Source: DASUPK01 sp963743575 (lineage in GTDB: Bacteria; Actinomycetota; Thermoleophilia; Solirubrobacterales; 70-9). From it: a stretch of 64,000 bases of DNA. The stretch is from positions 1-64,000 of the forward strand of contig CAVUQC010000008.1 in assembly GCA_963743575.1 (NCBI GenBank), in the 5' to 3' direction. The notes below the pieces were generated by a model. The model had not been told where the DNA came from. It worked only from the letters and a program-made list of their open reading frames with translations, and did not search any database. A program made the translations under genes and the position numbers. Position 1 is the stretch's first letter; every line of letters starts with the position of its first letter. Positions 1 through 10,359 of this stretch are shown here, one piece after another.

Positions 1-2644
1 CCAGCCAGTCCTTGCCGACGCCGACGTCGACCGCCAGGGGCGGATCGAGGTCGAAGGCGCCGCACATCGCCTTCTCCACCAGCTTCGCGGCCGCGTCCAT
101 CTCGTCGGTCGGGCCTTCGAAGAGGAGCTCGTCGTGGATCTGGAGAACGAGGCGTGTGGAGAGGTCGGACTGCTCGAGCTGGCGCTGGGCATCGACCATC
201 GCGATCTTGATGATGTCGGCCGAGGTTCCCTGGATCGGCATGTTCACCGCATTCCGCTCGCCCTGGCCCCGAACCTGAGGGCGGCCGGAGCGGAGCTCCG
301 GGATCGGGCGGCGCCGGCCGAGCAGGGTGCTGACGTAGCCGTGCTCCTTGGCGAACTCGACCGTCTCGACGATGTAGCTCTTCACCGCCGGGAAGCGCTC
401 GAAGTAGCGGTCGATGTACGCGCCGGCCTCCTCCTGCTCGATGTTGAGCCGGTCTGCGAGACCGTAGGCGCTCAGGCCGTAGGCGATGCCGTAGTTGACC
501 ATTTTGGCCTTGGAGCGCTCGCCGGGGCTCACATTCTTCGGATCGGCTCCGATGATCCCAGCGGCGGTCGCCGCGTGGATGTCCTCGCCTCGGCCGAAGA
601 TCTCCTTGAGCGCGTCATCGCCGGCGATGTGGGCCAGGATCCGCAGCTCAATCTGGTTGTAGTCCGCGGAGAGCAGCCGGTGGCCGCGCGGCGCGACGAA
701 GCAGGAGCGGATCGGGCGCCCCTCGTCACTGCGGATCGGGATGTTCTGGAGGTTCGGGTTGGTGCTGGAGAGGCGGCCGGTCGCGGTGGCGGTCTGGTTG
801 AAGGTGGTGTGCAGGCGGCCGCTGTCGGGATCGATCAGCTCCGGGAGGGCATCGAGATAGGTGCTCTTCAGCTTGGTCAGCTCGCGCCATTGCTCGACCT
901 TGGCGACGATCTCGTGCTCCTCGCGGATCTGGGAGAGGACGCGGGCGTCGGTGGAGAAGCCGGTCTTGCCGCGGCGCTTCTTGGTCAGGCCGAGCTCGTC
1001 GAAGAGAACCTCGGCGAGCTGCTGCGGGGAGCCGATCGTGAACTCGTGCCCCGCGAGCTCGAAGATCTCGGCCTGCAGGGTCTCGATTCGCTGCTCGAAT
1101 CCCTCGCCGATGTCGGCGAGGCGCTTCTGGTCGAGCAGGACGCCGTTCTGCTCCATGGAGGCGAGGACCTCGATCAGCGGCATCTCGACCTCGTCCATCA
1201 GCTTCTCCAGGCCGCCCTCCTTCATCCCCTTGCGCTGGAGCTGTGCGATCTCCCAGACCAGGCGGGCCTCGGCGGCGGGATCAGGCGGCGGCTCCTCCCC
1301 AAGCTCGAGCTGGTCGCCGTCGGCCGTGTCGGCGTCCTTGGCGGCGGCTGCCAGCCCGCGCTGGGCCGCGATGTCGGTCAGGTCGTAGGTCCGGCGGGCG
1401 GGATCGAGCAGGTAGGCACCGACCATCGTGTCGTGGCGGAGATCGAGGCCGCCGGGACCGGCGGCAGCCAGGATCCCGTGCCGGGCGCCGCCCCCGAGGC
1501 TCTTCAGGTCATGGCCGATCAGCCGGCGTTTGCCGAGGGCCTCGACCAGCTTGCGGAGGTCGGGGCACTCGCCCTCGACCAGCTTCTTGCCGTCGTAGCC
1601 GGACCAGGTCTCGCCCCCGATTGCGAGGGCCACGTCGCGCTCGGCGAGGTCGGAGATCGCACCCGCCTCTGCGGTCGCGTCGAGCTCCTCGTCGACCTTG
1701 GCGTCGGGGACGAATTCCGCCCCGAGCTCGTCCTCGAGGCGCTCGAGGATCACGCGCAGCTCGAACTCCCGGGCCACCTCCCGGAGGCGGCTGCGATCCA
1801 TGCGCTTGCCCATCAGCTCGTCGAGGTCGAGCTCGATGTCGATGTCGGTGATTGCGGTGGCGAGCTGCTTGGAGACGCGGGCGTCCTCGGCGTGGTTGGT
1901 GAGGTTCTCCTTGCGCTTGGCGCCGGAGATGTTGTCGACGTTGGCGAGGACGCTCTCCAAGTCGCCGAACTCCTGCAGCAACTGGGCGGCGGTCTTGTCT
2001 CCGATCCCGGGGACGCCGGGGATGTTGTCCGAGGTGTCGCCCTTCAGCCCGATGAGATCGGTGACCAGTCCGGGCGGTACGCCGTAGCGCTCGACGACGC
2101 CCTCGCTGTCGTAGATCTTCGTGTCGGTGACGCCGCGCGAGGTGGTCATCACCCGGACCCCGTCCTCGACCAACTGGTAGACGTCGCGGTCGCCGGAGAC
2201 CACCATCACGTCGAGATTCTGCTCTCGGGCTCGCTTGGTGAGCGACGCGATCACGTCGTCGGCCTCGAAGCCATCCACCTTGATGTTGGTGAACCCGAAG
2301 GCTTCGGCCAGCGGCATCAGGTGGGGCCACTGGTCGCGGAGGAGGTCCGGGCGGGGCTTGCGCTGGGACTTGTACGGCTCGTAGGTGAGCTCGCGGCCGG
2401 ACCAGCCGGCGTCCCAGCAGACGACGACGGCACTCGGATCGTGGTCGATCAGCATCTTGGCGAACATCGAGGCGAGGCCGTAGATCGCGTTGGTGGGACG
2501 GCCGTCGTGTGTGGCGATCGACTCCGGGAGCGCGAAGAAGGCGCGGTAGGCGAGCGAATTGCCGTCGATCAGGAAGAGCTCGGCAGGCTTCTTCTTCGAC
2601 TTGGACGAAGGTTTTTTTGCGGTTGAGGAGGGCACTGGCTCCAT
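1..2644 (-). CDS. polA: DNA polymerase I (3' end cut by window edge)
   Basis: Family A polymerase for Okazaki-fragment processing and repair. The frame opens at ATG 2644 (MEPVPSSTAKK) and stays open for 881 codons to base 2, ending near DVGVGKDWL, so only a few C-terminal residues are missing. In order I read a 5'-nuclease domain (LFLIDGNSLAYRAFF, then GDTSDNIPGVPGIGDKTA), a middle domain, and a polymerase domain with LLSADYNQIELRILAH, KMVNYGIAYG and QIHDELLFE. The middle domain shows no DxE of an active 3'-5' exonuclease, so proofreading is probably absent, as in Taq-like enzymes. It starts 17 bp from the divergent gene at 2662. Confidence 0.95.
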   Translation of the reverse strand, partial: MEPVPSSTAKKPSSKSKKKPAELFLIDGNSLAYRAFFALPESIATHDGRPTNAIYGLASMFAKMLIDHDPSAVVVCWDAGWSGRELTYEPYKSQRKPRPDLLRDQWPHLMPLAEAFGFTNIKVDGFEADDVIASLTKRAREQNLDVMVVSGDRDVYQLVEDGVRVMTTSRGVTDTKIYDSEGVVERYGVPPGLVTDLIGLKGDTSDNIPGVPGIGDKTAAQLLQEFGDLESVLANVDNISGAKRKENLTNHAEDARVSKQLATAITDIDIELDLDELMGKRMDRSRLREVAREFELRVILERLEDELGAEFVPDAKVDEELDATAEAGAISDLAERDVALAIGGETWSGYDGKKLVEGECPDLRKLVEALGKRRLIGHDLKSLGGGARHGILAAAGPGGLDLRHDTMVGAYLLDPARRTYDLTDIAAQRGLAAAAKDADTADGDQLELGEEPPPDPAAEARLVWEIAQLQRKGMKEGGLEKLMDEVEMPLIEVLASMEQNGVLLDQKRLADIGEGFEQRIETLQAEIFELAGHEFTIGSPQQLAEVLFDELGLTKKRRGKTGFSTDARVLSQIREEHEIVAKVEQWRELTKLKSTYLDALPELIDPDSGRLHTTFNQTATATGRLSSTNPNLQNIPIRSDEGRPIRSCFVAPRGHRLLSADYNQIELRILAHIAGDDALKEIFGRGEDIHAATAAGIIGADPKNVSPGERSKAKMVNYGIAYGLSAYGLADRLNIEQEEAGAYIDRYFERFPAVKSYIVETVEFAKEHGYVSTLLGRRRPIPELRSGRPQVRGQGERNAVNMPIQGTSADIIKIAMVDAQRQLEQSDLSTRLVLQIHDELLFEGPTDEMDAAAKLVEKAMCGAFDLDPPLAVDVGVGKDWL

Positions 2645-2646
2645 GG

Positions 2647-2652
2647 TAGTTT
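2647..2652 (+). promoter_or_regulatory. TAGTTT -10 hexamer, likely leaderless
   Basis: TANNNT hexamer with 9 nt to ATG 2662 and no Shine-Dalgarno. It sits in the 17-bp gap between divergent starts, so the -35 region would lie inside polA. Confidence 0.45.
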
Positions 2653-2661
2653 CGCTGTCCG

Positions 2662-3825
2662 ATGCGGCCGGGGAGAAGATCGGGGCTGATCGCGCTCATA
2701 GCGGCCTCTGCTCTGATCGCAATCGGTTCGGCGAGCGCGTGGGCCACCTTTCCGCTGGCCAAGAACGGCAGCATCGCCTACCAGGGGATCCACGACCCGA
2801 GTCTCGGGTTCGAGTTCTTCTCGATGAACCCGGATGGCTCGGGGCAGGTGGACTGGACCAACTCTCCCGACTACGAGATCAATCCCAGCTACTCGCCGAA
2901 TGGGCGGAAGATCGTCTTCGCGCGCGGAGTCGCCGACGAAACGGACATCTGGACCCTGAACACCGATGGCTCCGGTCAGGTCGATCTCACCAACACGCCG
3001 ACCATGGGCGAGTACGCCCCGGTCTTTTCGCCCAATGGAAAGACGATCGCCTACAACAGCAACCCGGAGGAGCCCCCGGTGCACCTCTACCTGATGAAGG
3101 CCGATGGATCTGGTCAGCATCCGTTGACCGACGTCTCAAAGGATGAGAACCCTGACTTCTCGCCCGACGGCTCGAAGATCGCTTTCGACCGCTGCGCTCC
3201 CACCTGCGACATCTACACGATCGCTCCTGACGGTTCGGGTCTCACCGACATCACCAACACCCCGTCCGTCTATGAGACCGACCCATCCTTTTCGCCCGAC
3301 GGCAAGCGCATCGCCTTCACCTACTCCGCCGGAAGCGGCGTTCGAATCGCGACGATGAATGCCGACGGGACCGGCCTCGTCGTGTCTCCCGACACCGGCC
3401 TGAGCCCGTTTTCACCGGTGTTCTCGCCCGACGGCCACCTGATTGCGTTCGGCGGGACACCGCCGCTGAGCACCGGCGATATCTACACGGTCAATGTGGA
3501 TGGCTCCGGCCTCACCGACCGGACCAACACCCCCGACCCGATGCGCGAGGAGGTCCCCGCCTGGGAGTCGATCTTCACCTGCGCTGGTCGCCAGGCGACG
3601 ATCGTCGGCTCGGACGCGGGCGAGAAGCTCAAGGGGACCAAAGGGGCCGACGTGATCGTGGCCAACGGCGGCAACGACCGGATCAAGGGCCTCGGAGGAA
3701 ACGACCGCATCTGTGGAGGCGCGGGCCGCGACCGGATCGCCGGTGGCAAGGGATCGCGGGACGTGTGCAAGGGCCAGGCGGGGAAGGACTTCGGCGGCAA
3801 GGGCTGCGAGAAGGGGAAGCTCTAG
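2662..3825 (+). CDS. Secreted PD40 beta-propeller protein with RTX-like C-terminus
   Basis: 387-residue predicted secreted protein. Residues 1-29 are a signal peptide (hydrophobic LIALIAASALIAIGSASAWA). Residues about 35-300 hold repeated TolB/PD40-type strands (SPNGRKIVFA, SPDGSKIAF, SPDGKRIAF, SPDGHLIAFGG). The last 75 residues hold glycine/aspartate nonapeptides of hemolysin type (GGNDRIKGLGGNDRI) with paired cysteines. PD40 proteins act in protein or ligand binding outside the membrane; the RTX-like tail suggests calcium binding (inference). It ends on a CTAG shared with the convergent pseudogene. Exact role unknown. Confidence 0.75.
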   Translation: MRPGRRSGLIALIAASALIAIGSASAWATFPLAKNGSIAYQGIHDPSLGFEFFSMNPDGSGQVDWTNSPDYEINPSYSPNGRKIVFARGVADETDIWTLNTDGSGQVDLTNTPTMGEYAPVFSPNGKTIAYNSNPEEPPVHLYLMKADGSGQHPLTDVSKDENPDFSPDGSKIAFDRCAPTCDIYTIAPDGSGLTDITNTPSVYETDPSFSPDGKRIAFTYSAGSGVRIATMNADGTGLVVSPDTGLSPFSPVFSPDGHLIAFGGTPPLSTGDIYTVNVDGSGLTDRTNTPDPMREEVPAWESIFTCAGRQATIVGSDAGEKLKGTKGADVIVANGGNDRIKGLGGNDRICGGAGRDRIAGGKGSRDVCKGQAGKDFGGKGCEKGKL

Positions 3826-4658
3826 GCGAGGAGGGTGCGTAGGGCCGATGCGACCTGGCTTGGCTCGTTGCGGACCTGGCGGTAGGTGAAACGGAGGACG
3901 CGGTAGCCCAGACTCTGAAGGCTGGCATCACGTGCGCGATCGGCTTCGAACGCGGCGCGATGGCCGTGGTACCGGAAGGCCATCGGTCTCCGCGATCAGC
4001 TGACTGGCCCGCCAGAGGAAGTCGACCTCGTATGAGCCGACTCGCGCATTCACCTCGGGCTGGGGAAGGTGGTGGCGGCGGCAGAGTCTGAGCATGAGTC
4101 CCTCGAGCTTGCTGCGCGCAAGTTCGTCCTCGCTCTCGAGTCAGTCGAGTCGATGAGGCGCAAATCGAGGGCCCGGCGAACCGCCCGTTGAAAAACCGGC
4201 CGGGGAACGGTGCGATGGAGGTCGCGGGGAGTTCGTGCCGGTTTGGTGAGTGCGATGCCGTTGCGGCGAGTCGTAACAGCGGCAATGAGGGAATGGGACC
4301 GGTGGATTGCGATGCCCGAACGGCGCTCCCGGCCGCCGTCGCCGGGCACGGTGACGTGAATCGGCCCATCCCCGGGCTTCAGCATCCTCAAGAGCGCCGC
4401 CGCGCTCCGGTGGCTGACGACTGCGCCCGCGCCAAGAGCAAGGATCGCCGCCATGCACCTGCCTTCGAAGCTGAGGCTGACATGGCCAACGGCATAGACA
4501 CCGCGATGAAGCCGGTGCAGTCTGCCGGCTGCTGTTCGCCTGGACACGGCAGGTTGCGACATGCCCGCCGCCCGAAGCTGGGCGGAACTGACCACCCCAT
4601 GCTGCAGGCCCGCGATCCTGGCGACTTCAAGGTCGCATCTGGCGGGTTGCATGCGCAT
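3822..4658 (-). pseudogene. AbiEi-like antitoxin domain + DUF559 protein, broken by two frameshifts
   Basis: Reading from ATG 4658 gives a winged-helix AbiEi-type N-terminus (ARIAGLQHGVVSSAQLRAAG, then LHRLHRGVYAVGH). The frame shifts near 4139-4145 at a duplicated GACTC tract. The second frame continues as a Vsr-like DUF559 domain (KLEGLMLRLCRRHHLPQPEV, SYEVDFLWR) and shifts again near 3980, after AETDG. The third frame completes the domain (FRYHGHRAAFEADRARD, LGYRVLRFTYRQV) to TAG at 3822. Joined, the parts make one normal-length family member of about 280 residues. Such genes are common solitary proteins in Solirubrobacterales-like genomes. Either a decayed gene or two consensus errors; a TACATT hexamer lies just upstream. 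Confidence 0.75.
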
Positions 4659-4762
4659 ATCGAATGTAAGCCGCCAACTCCGCTCCCTCTCCCCCAACCT
4701 CTCGGCCCTCGCCCCTTCATTGCAGGTGTTTGTGTGGCGCGTAGCTCGCGAGAGGCGCCCCC

Positions 4763-4768
4763 TATGAT
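4763..4768 (+). promoter_or_regulatory. TATGAT -10 hexamer of malic enzyme
   Basis: TANNNT hexamer, 9 nt before ATG 4778 with no Shine-Dalgarno; a likely leaderless start. Confidence 0.5.
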
Positions 4769-4777
4769 CAGCGCCCG

Positions 4778-6267
<1,490 letters not shown>

Positions 6268-6271
<4 letters not shown>

Positions 6272-6909
6272 CCCGCCGCCGGCGCAGCCCCCCGAGTCTT
6301 CGGCAGCAGCCACGGCGGCGGCTTCACCAGGATCCGCGCCGCCCAGAGGAAGCAGAGAGCCCCGACCAGCGTCATCGAAGTCGCCAGCGACGCGTTCAAC
6401 AGCTCGTTGGTGTCGGGGACGACGTAGCCGGCTGCGGCTGAGATCCCGAAGGCGACCGAGCCGATCAGGTTGAGGGTCGCCGAGCGGCGGACGAGGAGCA
6501 CGGCGTGCAGCACCGCCAGCTCGGCGAGCACGCTCGAGACGAGGAAGCAGATCGACCCGAACACGTCGGGGGACCAGACCAGCAGGTTCGAGGTGTGAGT
6601 CGTGAAGTGGTGGTACATCCCGAAGAAGGTCGTGACGTTGAAGAACAGCGTCCCGGCGAACTGGACCCCGGCCGCCCACACCGCGGTGCCCGTGCCGCGA
6701 GCGACCCTGAGCTGCTCGAAAGCCGCGGTCGTGAAGAAGATCGAGCCGACGAAGTAGATGACGCCGACAGCCTTGGCGGAGACGTCGGACGCGCCCGGCA
6801 GCGACGCCACCGCGAAGCAGGCCGAACCGACCATGAACAGGACACCGATCCGCCGCGCATCCCCCTGTGCGGCTCCCGCGCCGATTGCAGCCGCAGAAGC
6901 GGCGCTCAC
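6268..6909 (-). CDS. Multi-spanning membrane protein, YrhK-like
   Basis: 213 residues from GTG 6909, chosen because it forms a GTGA overlap with the stop of the upstream acetyltransferase; the longer frame to 7041 only shadows that gene. About six hydrophobic helices are visible (IGVLFMVGSACFAVASL, VGVIYFVGSIFFTTAAF, FAGTLFFNVTTFFGMYHH, FGSICFLVSSVLAELAVL and two more). The pattern resembles YrhK-like four/six-helix proteins of unknown function, but I am not certain of the family. Translationally coupled to the GNAT gene. Confidence 0.6.
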
Positions 6910-7415
6910 CGTGGGACCTGCGTCCGGTACCTGACCTCCGTGAAGGTGCTTCCGGCGAAGGTCTTCTCGCGCGTCGCCCCATCGAGCGCCCAGCCGAGCG
7001 CCTCGTAGAAGCCGCGCGACGTGTTCCACTCGGCCGTCCACAGCGTCACCTCCTGGAAGCGGCGCTCATGGAGCGCCGCCATCGCGCCATCGAGCAGGGC
7101 GCGTCCCAGTCCCCTCCGCCATGACGCCGGCTCGGTGTAGAGCCGGTCAAGCAGCGCGACCCGCGCGGGATCGGAATCCTCGTCTGTGCTCCGGCTGAGC
7201 AACGCCAGCGCCGCCACCTGTTCGCGCCGCTCGGCCACAAGGACGATCAGATCGGGATCGGAGATCCAGCGCTCCCAGTCCTCAGCCTGGGAGCTCACCT
7301 CGGCCAGGCCGACGGGCGAAAGGTGACGTGCCCAGGCCGCCCGTCCGGAGGACAGATAGACCTCGGCGAGGCGCGCGCCCTCACCGGGCCTGGCGTCTCT
7401 GACGGCGTCCGGCAT
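6906..7415 (-). CDS. GNAT family N-acetyltransferase
   Basis: 169 residues from ATG 7415 (MPDAVRDARPGEGARLAEVY). The GNAT fold is shown by the acetyl-CoA loop region SWRRGLGRALLDGAMAALHE and the closing strand WTAEWNTSRGFYEALGWALDG. Such enzymes move an acetyl group from acetyl-CoA to an amine; the substrate cannot be read from sequence. Start 7415 is preferred over 7439 because TAGGTT lies 8 nt upstream. It is divergent from the epimerase gene and coupled to the membrane protein gene downstream. Confidence 0.8.
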   Translation of the reverse strand: MPDAVRDARPGEGARLAEVYLSSGRAAWARHLSPVGLAEVSSQAEDWERWISDPDLIVLVAERREQVAALALLSRSTDEDSDPARVALLDRLYTEPASWRRGLGRALLDGAMAALHERRFQEVTLWTAEWNTSRGFYEALGWALDGATREKTFAGSTFTEVRYRTQVPR

Positions 7416-7423
7416 CGGCGGGG

Positions 7424-7455
7424 AACCTAGCGCGAGCATGGCACCTGGCTAGCAT
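7424..7455. promoter_or_regulatory. Back-to-back TANNNT hexamers between divergent genes
   Basis: Minus strand TAGGTT (7429-7424) is 8 nt before ATG 7415. Plus strand TAGCAT (7450-7455) is 9 nt before ATG 7465. Both starts are preceded by CCCCGCCG rather than a Shine-Dalgarno, so both messages are probably leaderless. Confidence 0.5.
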
Positions 7456-7464
7456 CCCCCGCCG

Positions 7465-8373
7465 ATGCGGGTACTCATCACAGGAGCCTCCGGGCTGATC
7501 GGCTCGGCCCTTGCCGACGCGCTCCTGGCGCGCGGCGACGAGGTCGTCGGTCTGACCCGGGATCCCGACCGAGCGAAGGCGAAGAACCCAACGGTTCACT
7601 GGCACGCCTGGCGCGCGACCACCGAACGCCCGCCGCCCGAGGCGCTCGAGGGAGTCGATGGCGTCGTCAACCTGATCGGCGAGGAGATCAACCAGCGGCT
7701 CACCGACAACGCCAAGGTGCGGATCCGCGAGAGCCGCCTGCTCGGCACCCGCAATCTCCTTCAGGGCATCGAGACGGCGCCGGGCAAGCCGAGCGTCTTC
7801 ATCGGCCAGTCGGCGATCGGCTACTACGGCGACCGTGGCGCCCAGATCCTGGATGAGGAATCCGAGCCCGGCGAGGGCTTCATGGCGGAGATCCCGGTCG
7901 ACTGGGAGCGCGCGGAGCGTGAGGCCGAACGCTTCATCCCTCGCGTTGTGATCGTCAGGACCGGCCTCGTGCTCAGCAAGGACGGCGGCCTGCTCAAGCA
8001 GCTGCTGCTTCCATTCAAGCTCGGGGCGGGCGGCCCGATCGCCGGCGGCGAGCAGTTCATGTCCTGGATCCACCTCGACGACGAGGTCGGCCTGCTGCTC
8101 TGGGCGCTGGACGATGACCAGGTCTCGGGCACGATCAACGCGACGGCCCCCAATCCCGTCACCAACCGCGAGTTCTCCAAGGCGCTCGGCCGGGCGGTGC
8201 ACCGCCCGGCCTTCGTGCCGGTCCCGAAGTTCGCGGTCACCGCCCTGCGCGGCGAAGAGCTCGCTGATGCGGTCGCCGGAGGAGCAAGGGTGCTTCCGCG
8301 CCGCGCGCTCGACGGCGGCTACGAGTTCCGGCAACCGGACCTCGACGGAGCGCTGACCTCGGCGCTGCGCTGA
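7465..8373 (+). CDS. TIGR01777-family NAD-dependent epimerase
   Basis: 302-residue atypical extended short-chain dehydrogenase of the YfcH/SulA-like TIGR01777 family. The Rossmann motif is ITGASGLIGSALADALL (residues 5-21). Family blocks follow: DGVVNLIGEEINQR, ESRLLGTRNLL, SAIGYYGDRG, RTGLVLSKDGGLL, and a C-terminal DUF1731-like segment (LRGEELADAVAGGARVLPRR). The biological substrate of the family is not settled. The gene stands alone between a divergent GNAT gene and a convergent DUF4235 gene 12 bp away. Confidence 0.88.
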   Translation: MRVLITGASGLIGSALADALLARGDEVVGLTRDPDRAKAKNPTVHWHAWRATTERPPPEALEGVDGVVNLIGEEINQRLTDNAKVRIRESRLLGTRNLLQGIETAPGKPSVFIGQSAIGYYGDRGAQILDEESEPGEGFMAEIPVDWERAEREAERFIPRVVIVRTGLVLSKDGGLLKQLLLPFKLGAGGPIAGGEQFMSWIHLDDEVGLLLWALDDDQVSGTINATAPNPVTNREFSKALGRAVHRPAFVPVPKFAVTALRGEELADAVAGGARVLPRRALDGGYEFRQPDLDGALTSALR

Positions 8374-8385
8374 GCCGGCGGGCCA

Positions 8386-8661
8386 CTACGCCCTGTCCGG
8401 CTGCTTCTCTCCCGGCCACTCTCCCGTCATCCGCGCGAAGCCTTGGCGCGCGCCGTGGTCGACGAGGCCCTTCACCAGCCGGAAGATCGCCCCTTCGATG
8501 ACCAGGGCGAGCGCCAGCTTGCCGAGGCTCGCCTCACGATCGTCCGGCTGCGGCGGCTCGCGCTCGTCGACCTTGCCCCAGATCGCGTCGAATGCCTTCT
8601 GGCCGACGAATCCGGCGAGCAACCCGCCAAGGATGCTGATCGGGATGAAGACGATCTTCAT
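8386..8661 (-). CDS. DUF4235 membrane protein
   Basis: 91 residues from ATG 8661 (MKIVFIPISILGG). The sequence fits DUF4235: a first membrane helix with GGLLAGFVGQKAFDAIWG, then EPPQPDDREASLGKLALALVIEGAIFRLVKGLVD forming a second helix. These small two-helix proteins are widespread in actinobacteria and have no known function. The longer reading to 8712 is not needed by the domain and lacks a plausible start context. Confidence 0.8.
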   Translation of the reverse strand: MKIVFIPISILGGLLAGFVGQKAFDAIWGKVDEREPPQPDDREASLGKLALALVIEGAIFRLVKGLVDHGARQGFARMTGEWPGEKQPDRA

Positions 8662-8723
8662 GAGCGTGATCTGCCCCGACAGGGACCGGTGGAAACCACG
8701 TCGATAGGGCAAGATGCAGAGGG

Positions 8724-9653
8724 ATGAAGCTCGAGGGCGTCCACCACATCACCGCGATCACGGGCGACGCGCAGAAGAACGTCGACTTCTACGCCGGCGT
8801 GATGGGACTGCGGCTGGTGAAGAAGACCGTCAACCAGGACGACCCCACCGTCTACCACCTCTTCTTCGCCGACGAGAAGGGCGACGCCGGTTCCGACCTC
8901 ACCTTCTTCGAGTACCCGGGCGCGCCTCAGGGCCGCGCGGGCGACGGGATGATCTGGGGCATCCGCTGGCGGCTGGGGAGTCCCGAGGCGCTCGACTTCT
9001 GGGCCGACCGCCTGAAGAAGAACGGCACGGAGGCCGAGCTCTCCGACGGACTGGTTCGCTTCAGCGACCCCGAGGGCCTCGGCCACGAGTTCAAGGTGGT
9101 CGAGACCAGCGACGAGCCGCTGATCGCCGAACACCCGGAGATCCCGTCCGAGATGGCCCTGCAGGGCTTCGACGGCGCGATCGCGTACGCCAGCGATCCG
9201 GAGGTCAGCCGTCCCCTCCTCGAGGAGGCGCTCGGCTTCGAGCCGCTGACCGGCGACGAGGGCCGGCCCGGCTGGGAGTGTCGCGGCGACACCCGCGGCG
9301 GCCTCTGGGGCTATTCCGAGCCCCCGGCCGAGCGCGCGCTGCAGGGCGCGGGAAGCGTTCATCACATTGCCTGGGCGTCGCAGATCGACGACCACGAGGC
9401 CTGGCGCGATCGCGTGATCGCCGCCGGCGGCCGCCCCACCCCGGTGATCGACCGCTTCTACTTCCGCTCGATCTACTTCCGCGAACCGAGCGGCGTCCTC
9501 TTCGAGATCGCGACGCTCGGACCCGGCTTCACCGTCGACGAGCCGCTGGAGTCGCTCGGCGAGAAGCTCTCCCTGCCGCCGGACTATGAGCACCTCCGGG
9601 AACAGGTCGAGCCGGTCCTCCGGCCGATCCACAACCCGCGTGTCCACGCCTGA
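8724..9653 (+). CDS. VOC family ring-cleaving dioxygenase (MhqO-like)
   Basis: 309 residues with two vicinal-oxygen-chelate modules. The first starts GVHHITAITGDAQKNVDFYAGVMGLRLVKKTVNQDD; the second contains VHHIAWA and RSIYFREPSGVLFEIATLGPG, supplying the His/His/Glu metal ligands. This pattern matches hydroquinone/catechol-type extradiol dioxygenases of the MhqA/MhqO group. An AGAGGG site precedes ATG 8724. It overlaps the following esterase gene by 14 nt, a pairing also seen in mhq-type clusters, which suggests joint detoxification of quinones (inference). Confidence 0.85.
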   Translation: MKLEGVHHITAITGDAQKNVDFYAGVMGLRLVKKTVNQDDPTVYHLFFADEKGDAGSDLTFFEYPGAPQGRAGDGMIWGIRWRLGSPEALDFWADRLKKNGTEAELSDGLVRFSDPEGLGHEFKVVETSDEPLIAEHPEIPSEMALQGFDGAIAYASDPEVSRPLLEEALGFEPLTGDEGRPGWECRGDTRGGLWGYSEPPAERALQGAGSVHHIAWASQIDDHEAWRDRVIAAGGRPTPVIDRFYFRSIYFREPSGVLFEIATLGPGFTVDEPLESLGEKLSLPPDYEHLREQVEPVLRPIHNPRVHA

Positions 9654-10359
9654 GCCGCCGGCCGGCGAACGGCCCGGCCAGGTCGTTCAGCTAGCCCACC
9701 TGACCCGCGATCCCGCTGGGGAGCCCGAGGGCGCGCTGATCCTGCTCCACGGCCGGGCCACGGACGAGCGGGACCTCTACCCGCTGCTCGATGAGCTCGA
9801 TCCGGACCGAAAGCTCTTCGCGATGACGCCAGGCGCACCGCTGACCAACGTGCCGCCAGGCGGCCGCCATTGGTACGTGATCAGGGAGGTCGGTCACCCC
9901 GACGAGGACACCTTCATCGACACGCTCGCGAAGCTCTGCCGCTTCCTCGACGACGAGCTCCGGCACCGGGGAATTCCCTGGGAGAAGACGGTGATCGGCG
10001 GGTTCAGCCAGGGTGCAGCAGTCGCCTGCGCCGTGGCGCTCGGCATGGGCCGCCCGAAGGCCGCCGGGCTGCTGATGATGAGCGGCTTCTATCCGATGGT
10101 CCGCGGCTGGAAGCTCGACCCGCGGGCGAAACGCGGTATGCGGGCCTACGTGACGCACGGCGCCTACGACCCGGTCATCCCCGTCGGCTTCGGGCGCAAG
10201 GCACGCGACCTGCTCGAGGAGGGCGGCCTGATGGTCACCTACCGAGAGGCGCGGGTACAACACTCGATCGACTTCGCTCTGATACCTGAGATCCAGGGCT
10301 GGGTCTCCTCGGTGATCACCGGGGAGCCGGTGATCGAGGGCCCTCCCTCAGAGATCTAG
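9640..10359 (+). CDS. Phospholipase/carboxylesterase (alpha/beta hydrolase)
   Basis: Start placed at GTG 9640 (VSTPEPPAGERPGQV), giving 239 residues; the ATG at 9586 would only add a serine/arginine-rich stretch overlapping the previous gene. Hydrolase motifs are LILLHGRATDERDL, the nucleophile elbow GGFSQGAAVA, the acid-loop THGAYDPVIPV and a late histidine in VQHSIDF. Members cleave carboxylic esters or lysophospholipids. Coupled to the VOC dioxygenase gene, as in mhqD-mhqO pairs (known for Bacillus). It ends on a CTAG shared with the convergent lipoprotein gene. Confidence 0.85.
   Translation: MSTPEPPAGERPGQVVQLAHLTRDPAGEPEGALILLHGRATDERDLYPLLDELDPDRKLFAMTPGAPLTNVPPGGRHWYVIREVGHPDEDTFIDTLAKLCRFLDDELRHRGIPWEKTVIGGFSQGAAVACAVALGMGRPKAAGLLMMSGFYPMVRGWKLDPRAKRGMRAYVTHGAYDPVIPVGFGRKARDLLEEGGLMVTYREARVQHSIDFALIPEIQGWVSSVITGEPVIEGPPSEI

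Noticed and set aside
134..2626. Long plus-strand open frame of 830 codons at the left edge
   Set aside because: Composition-driven shadow of polA; the minus-strand frame carries every polymerase I motif.
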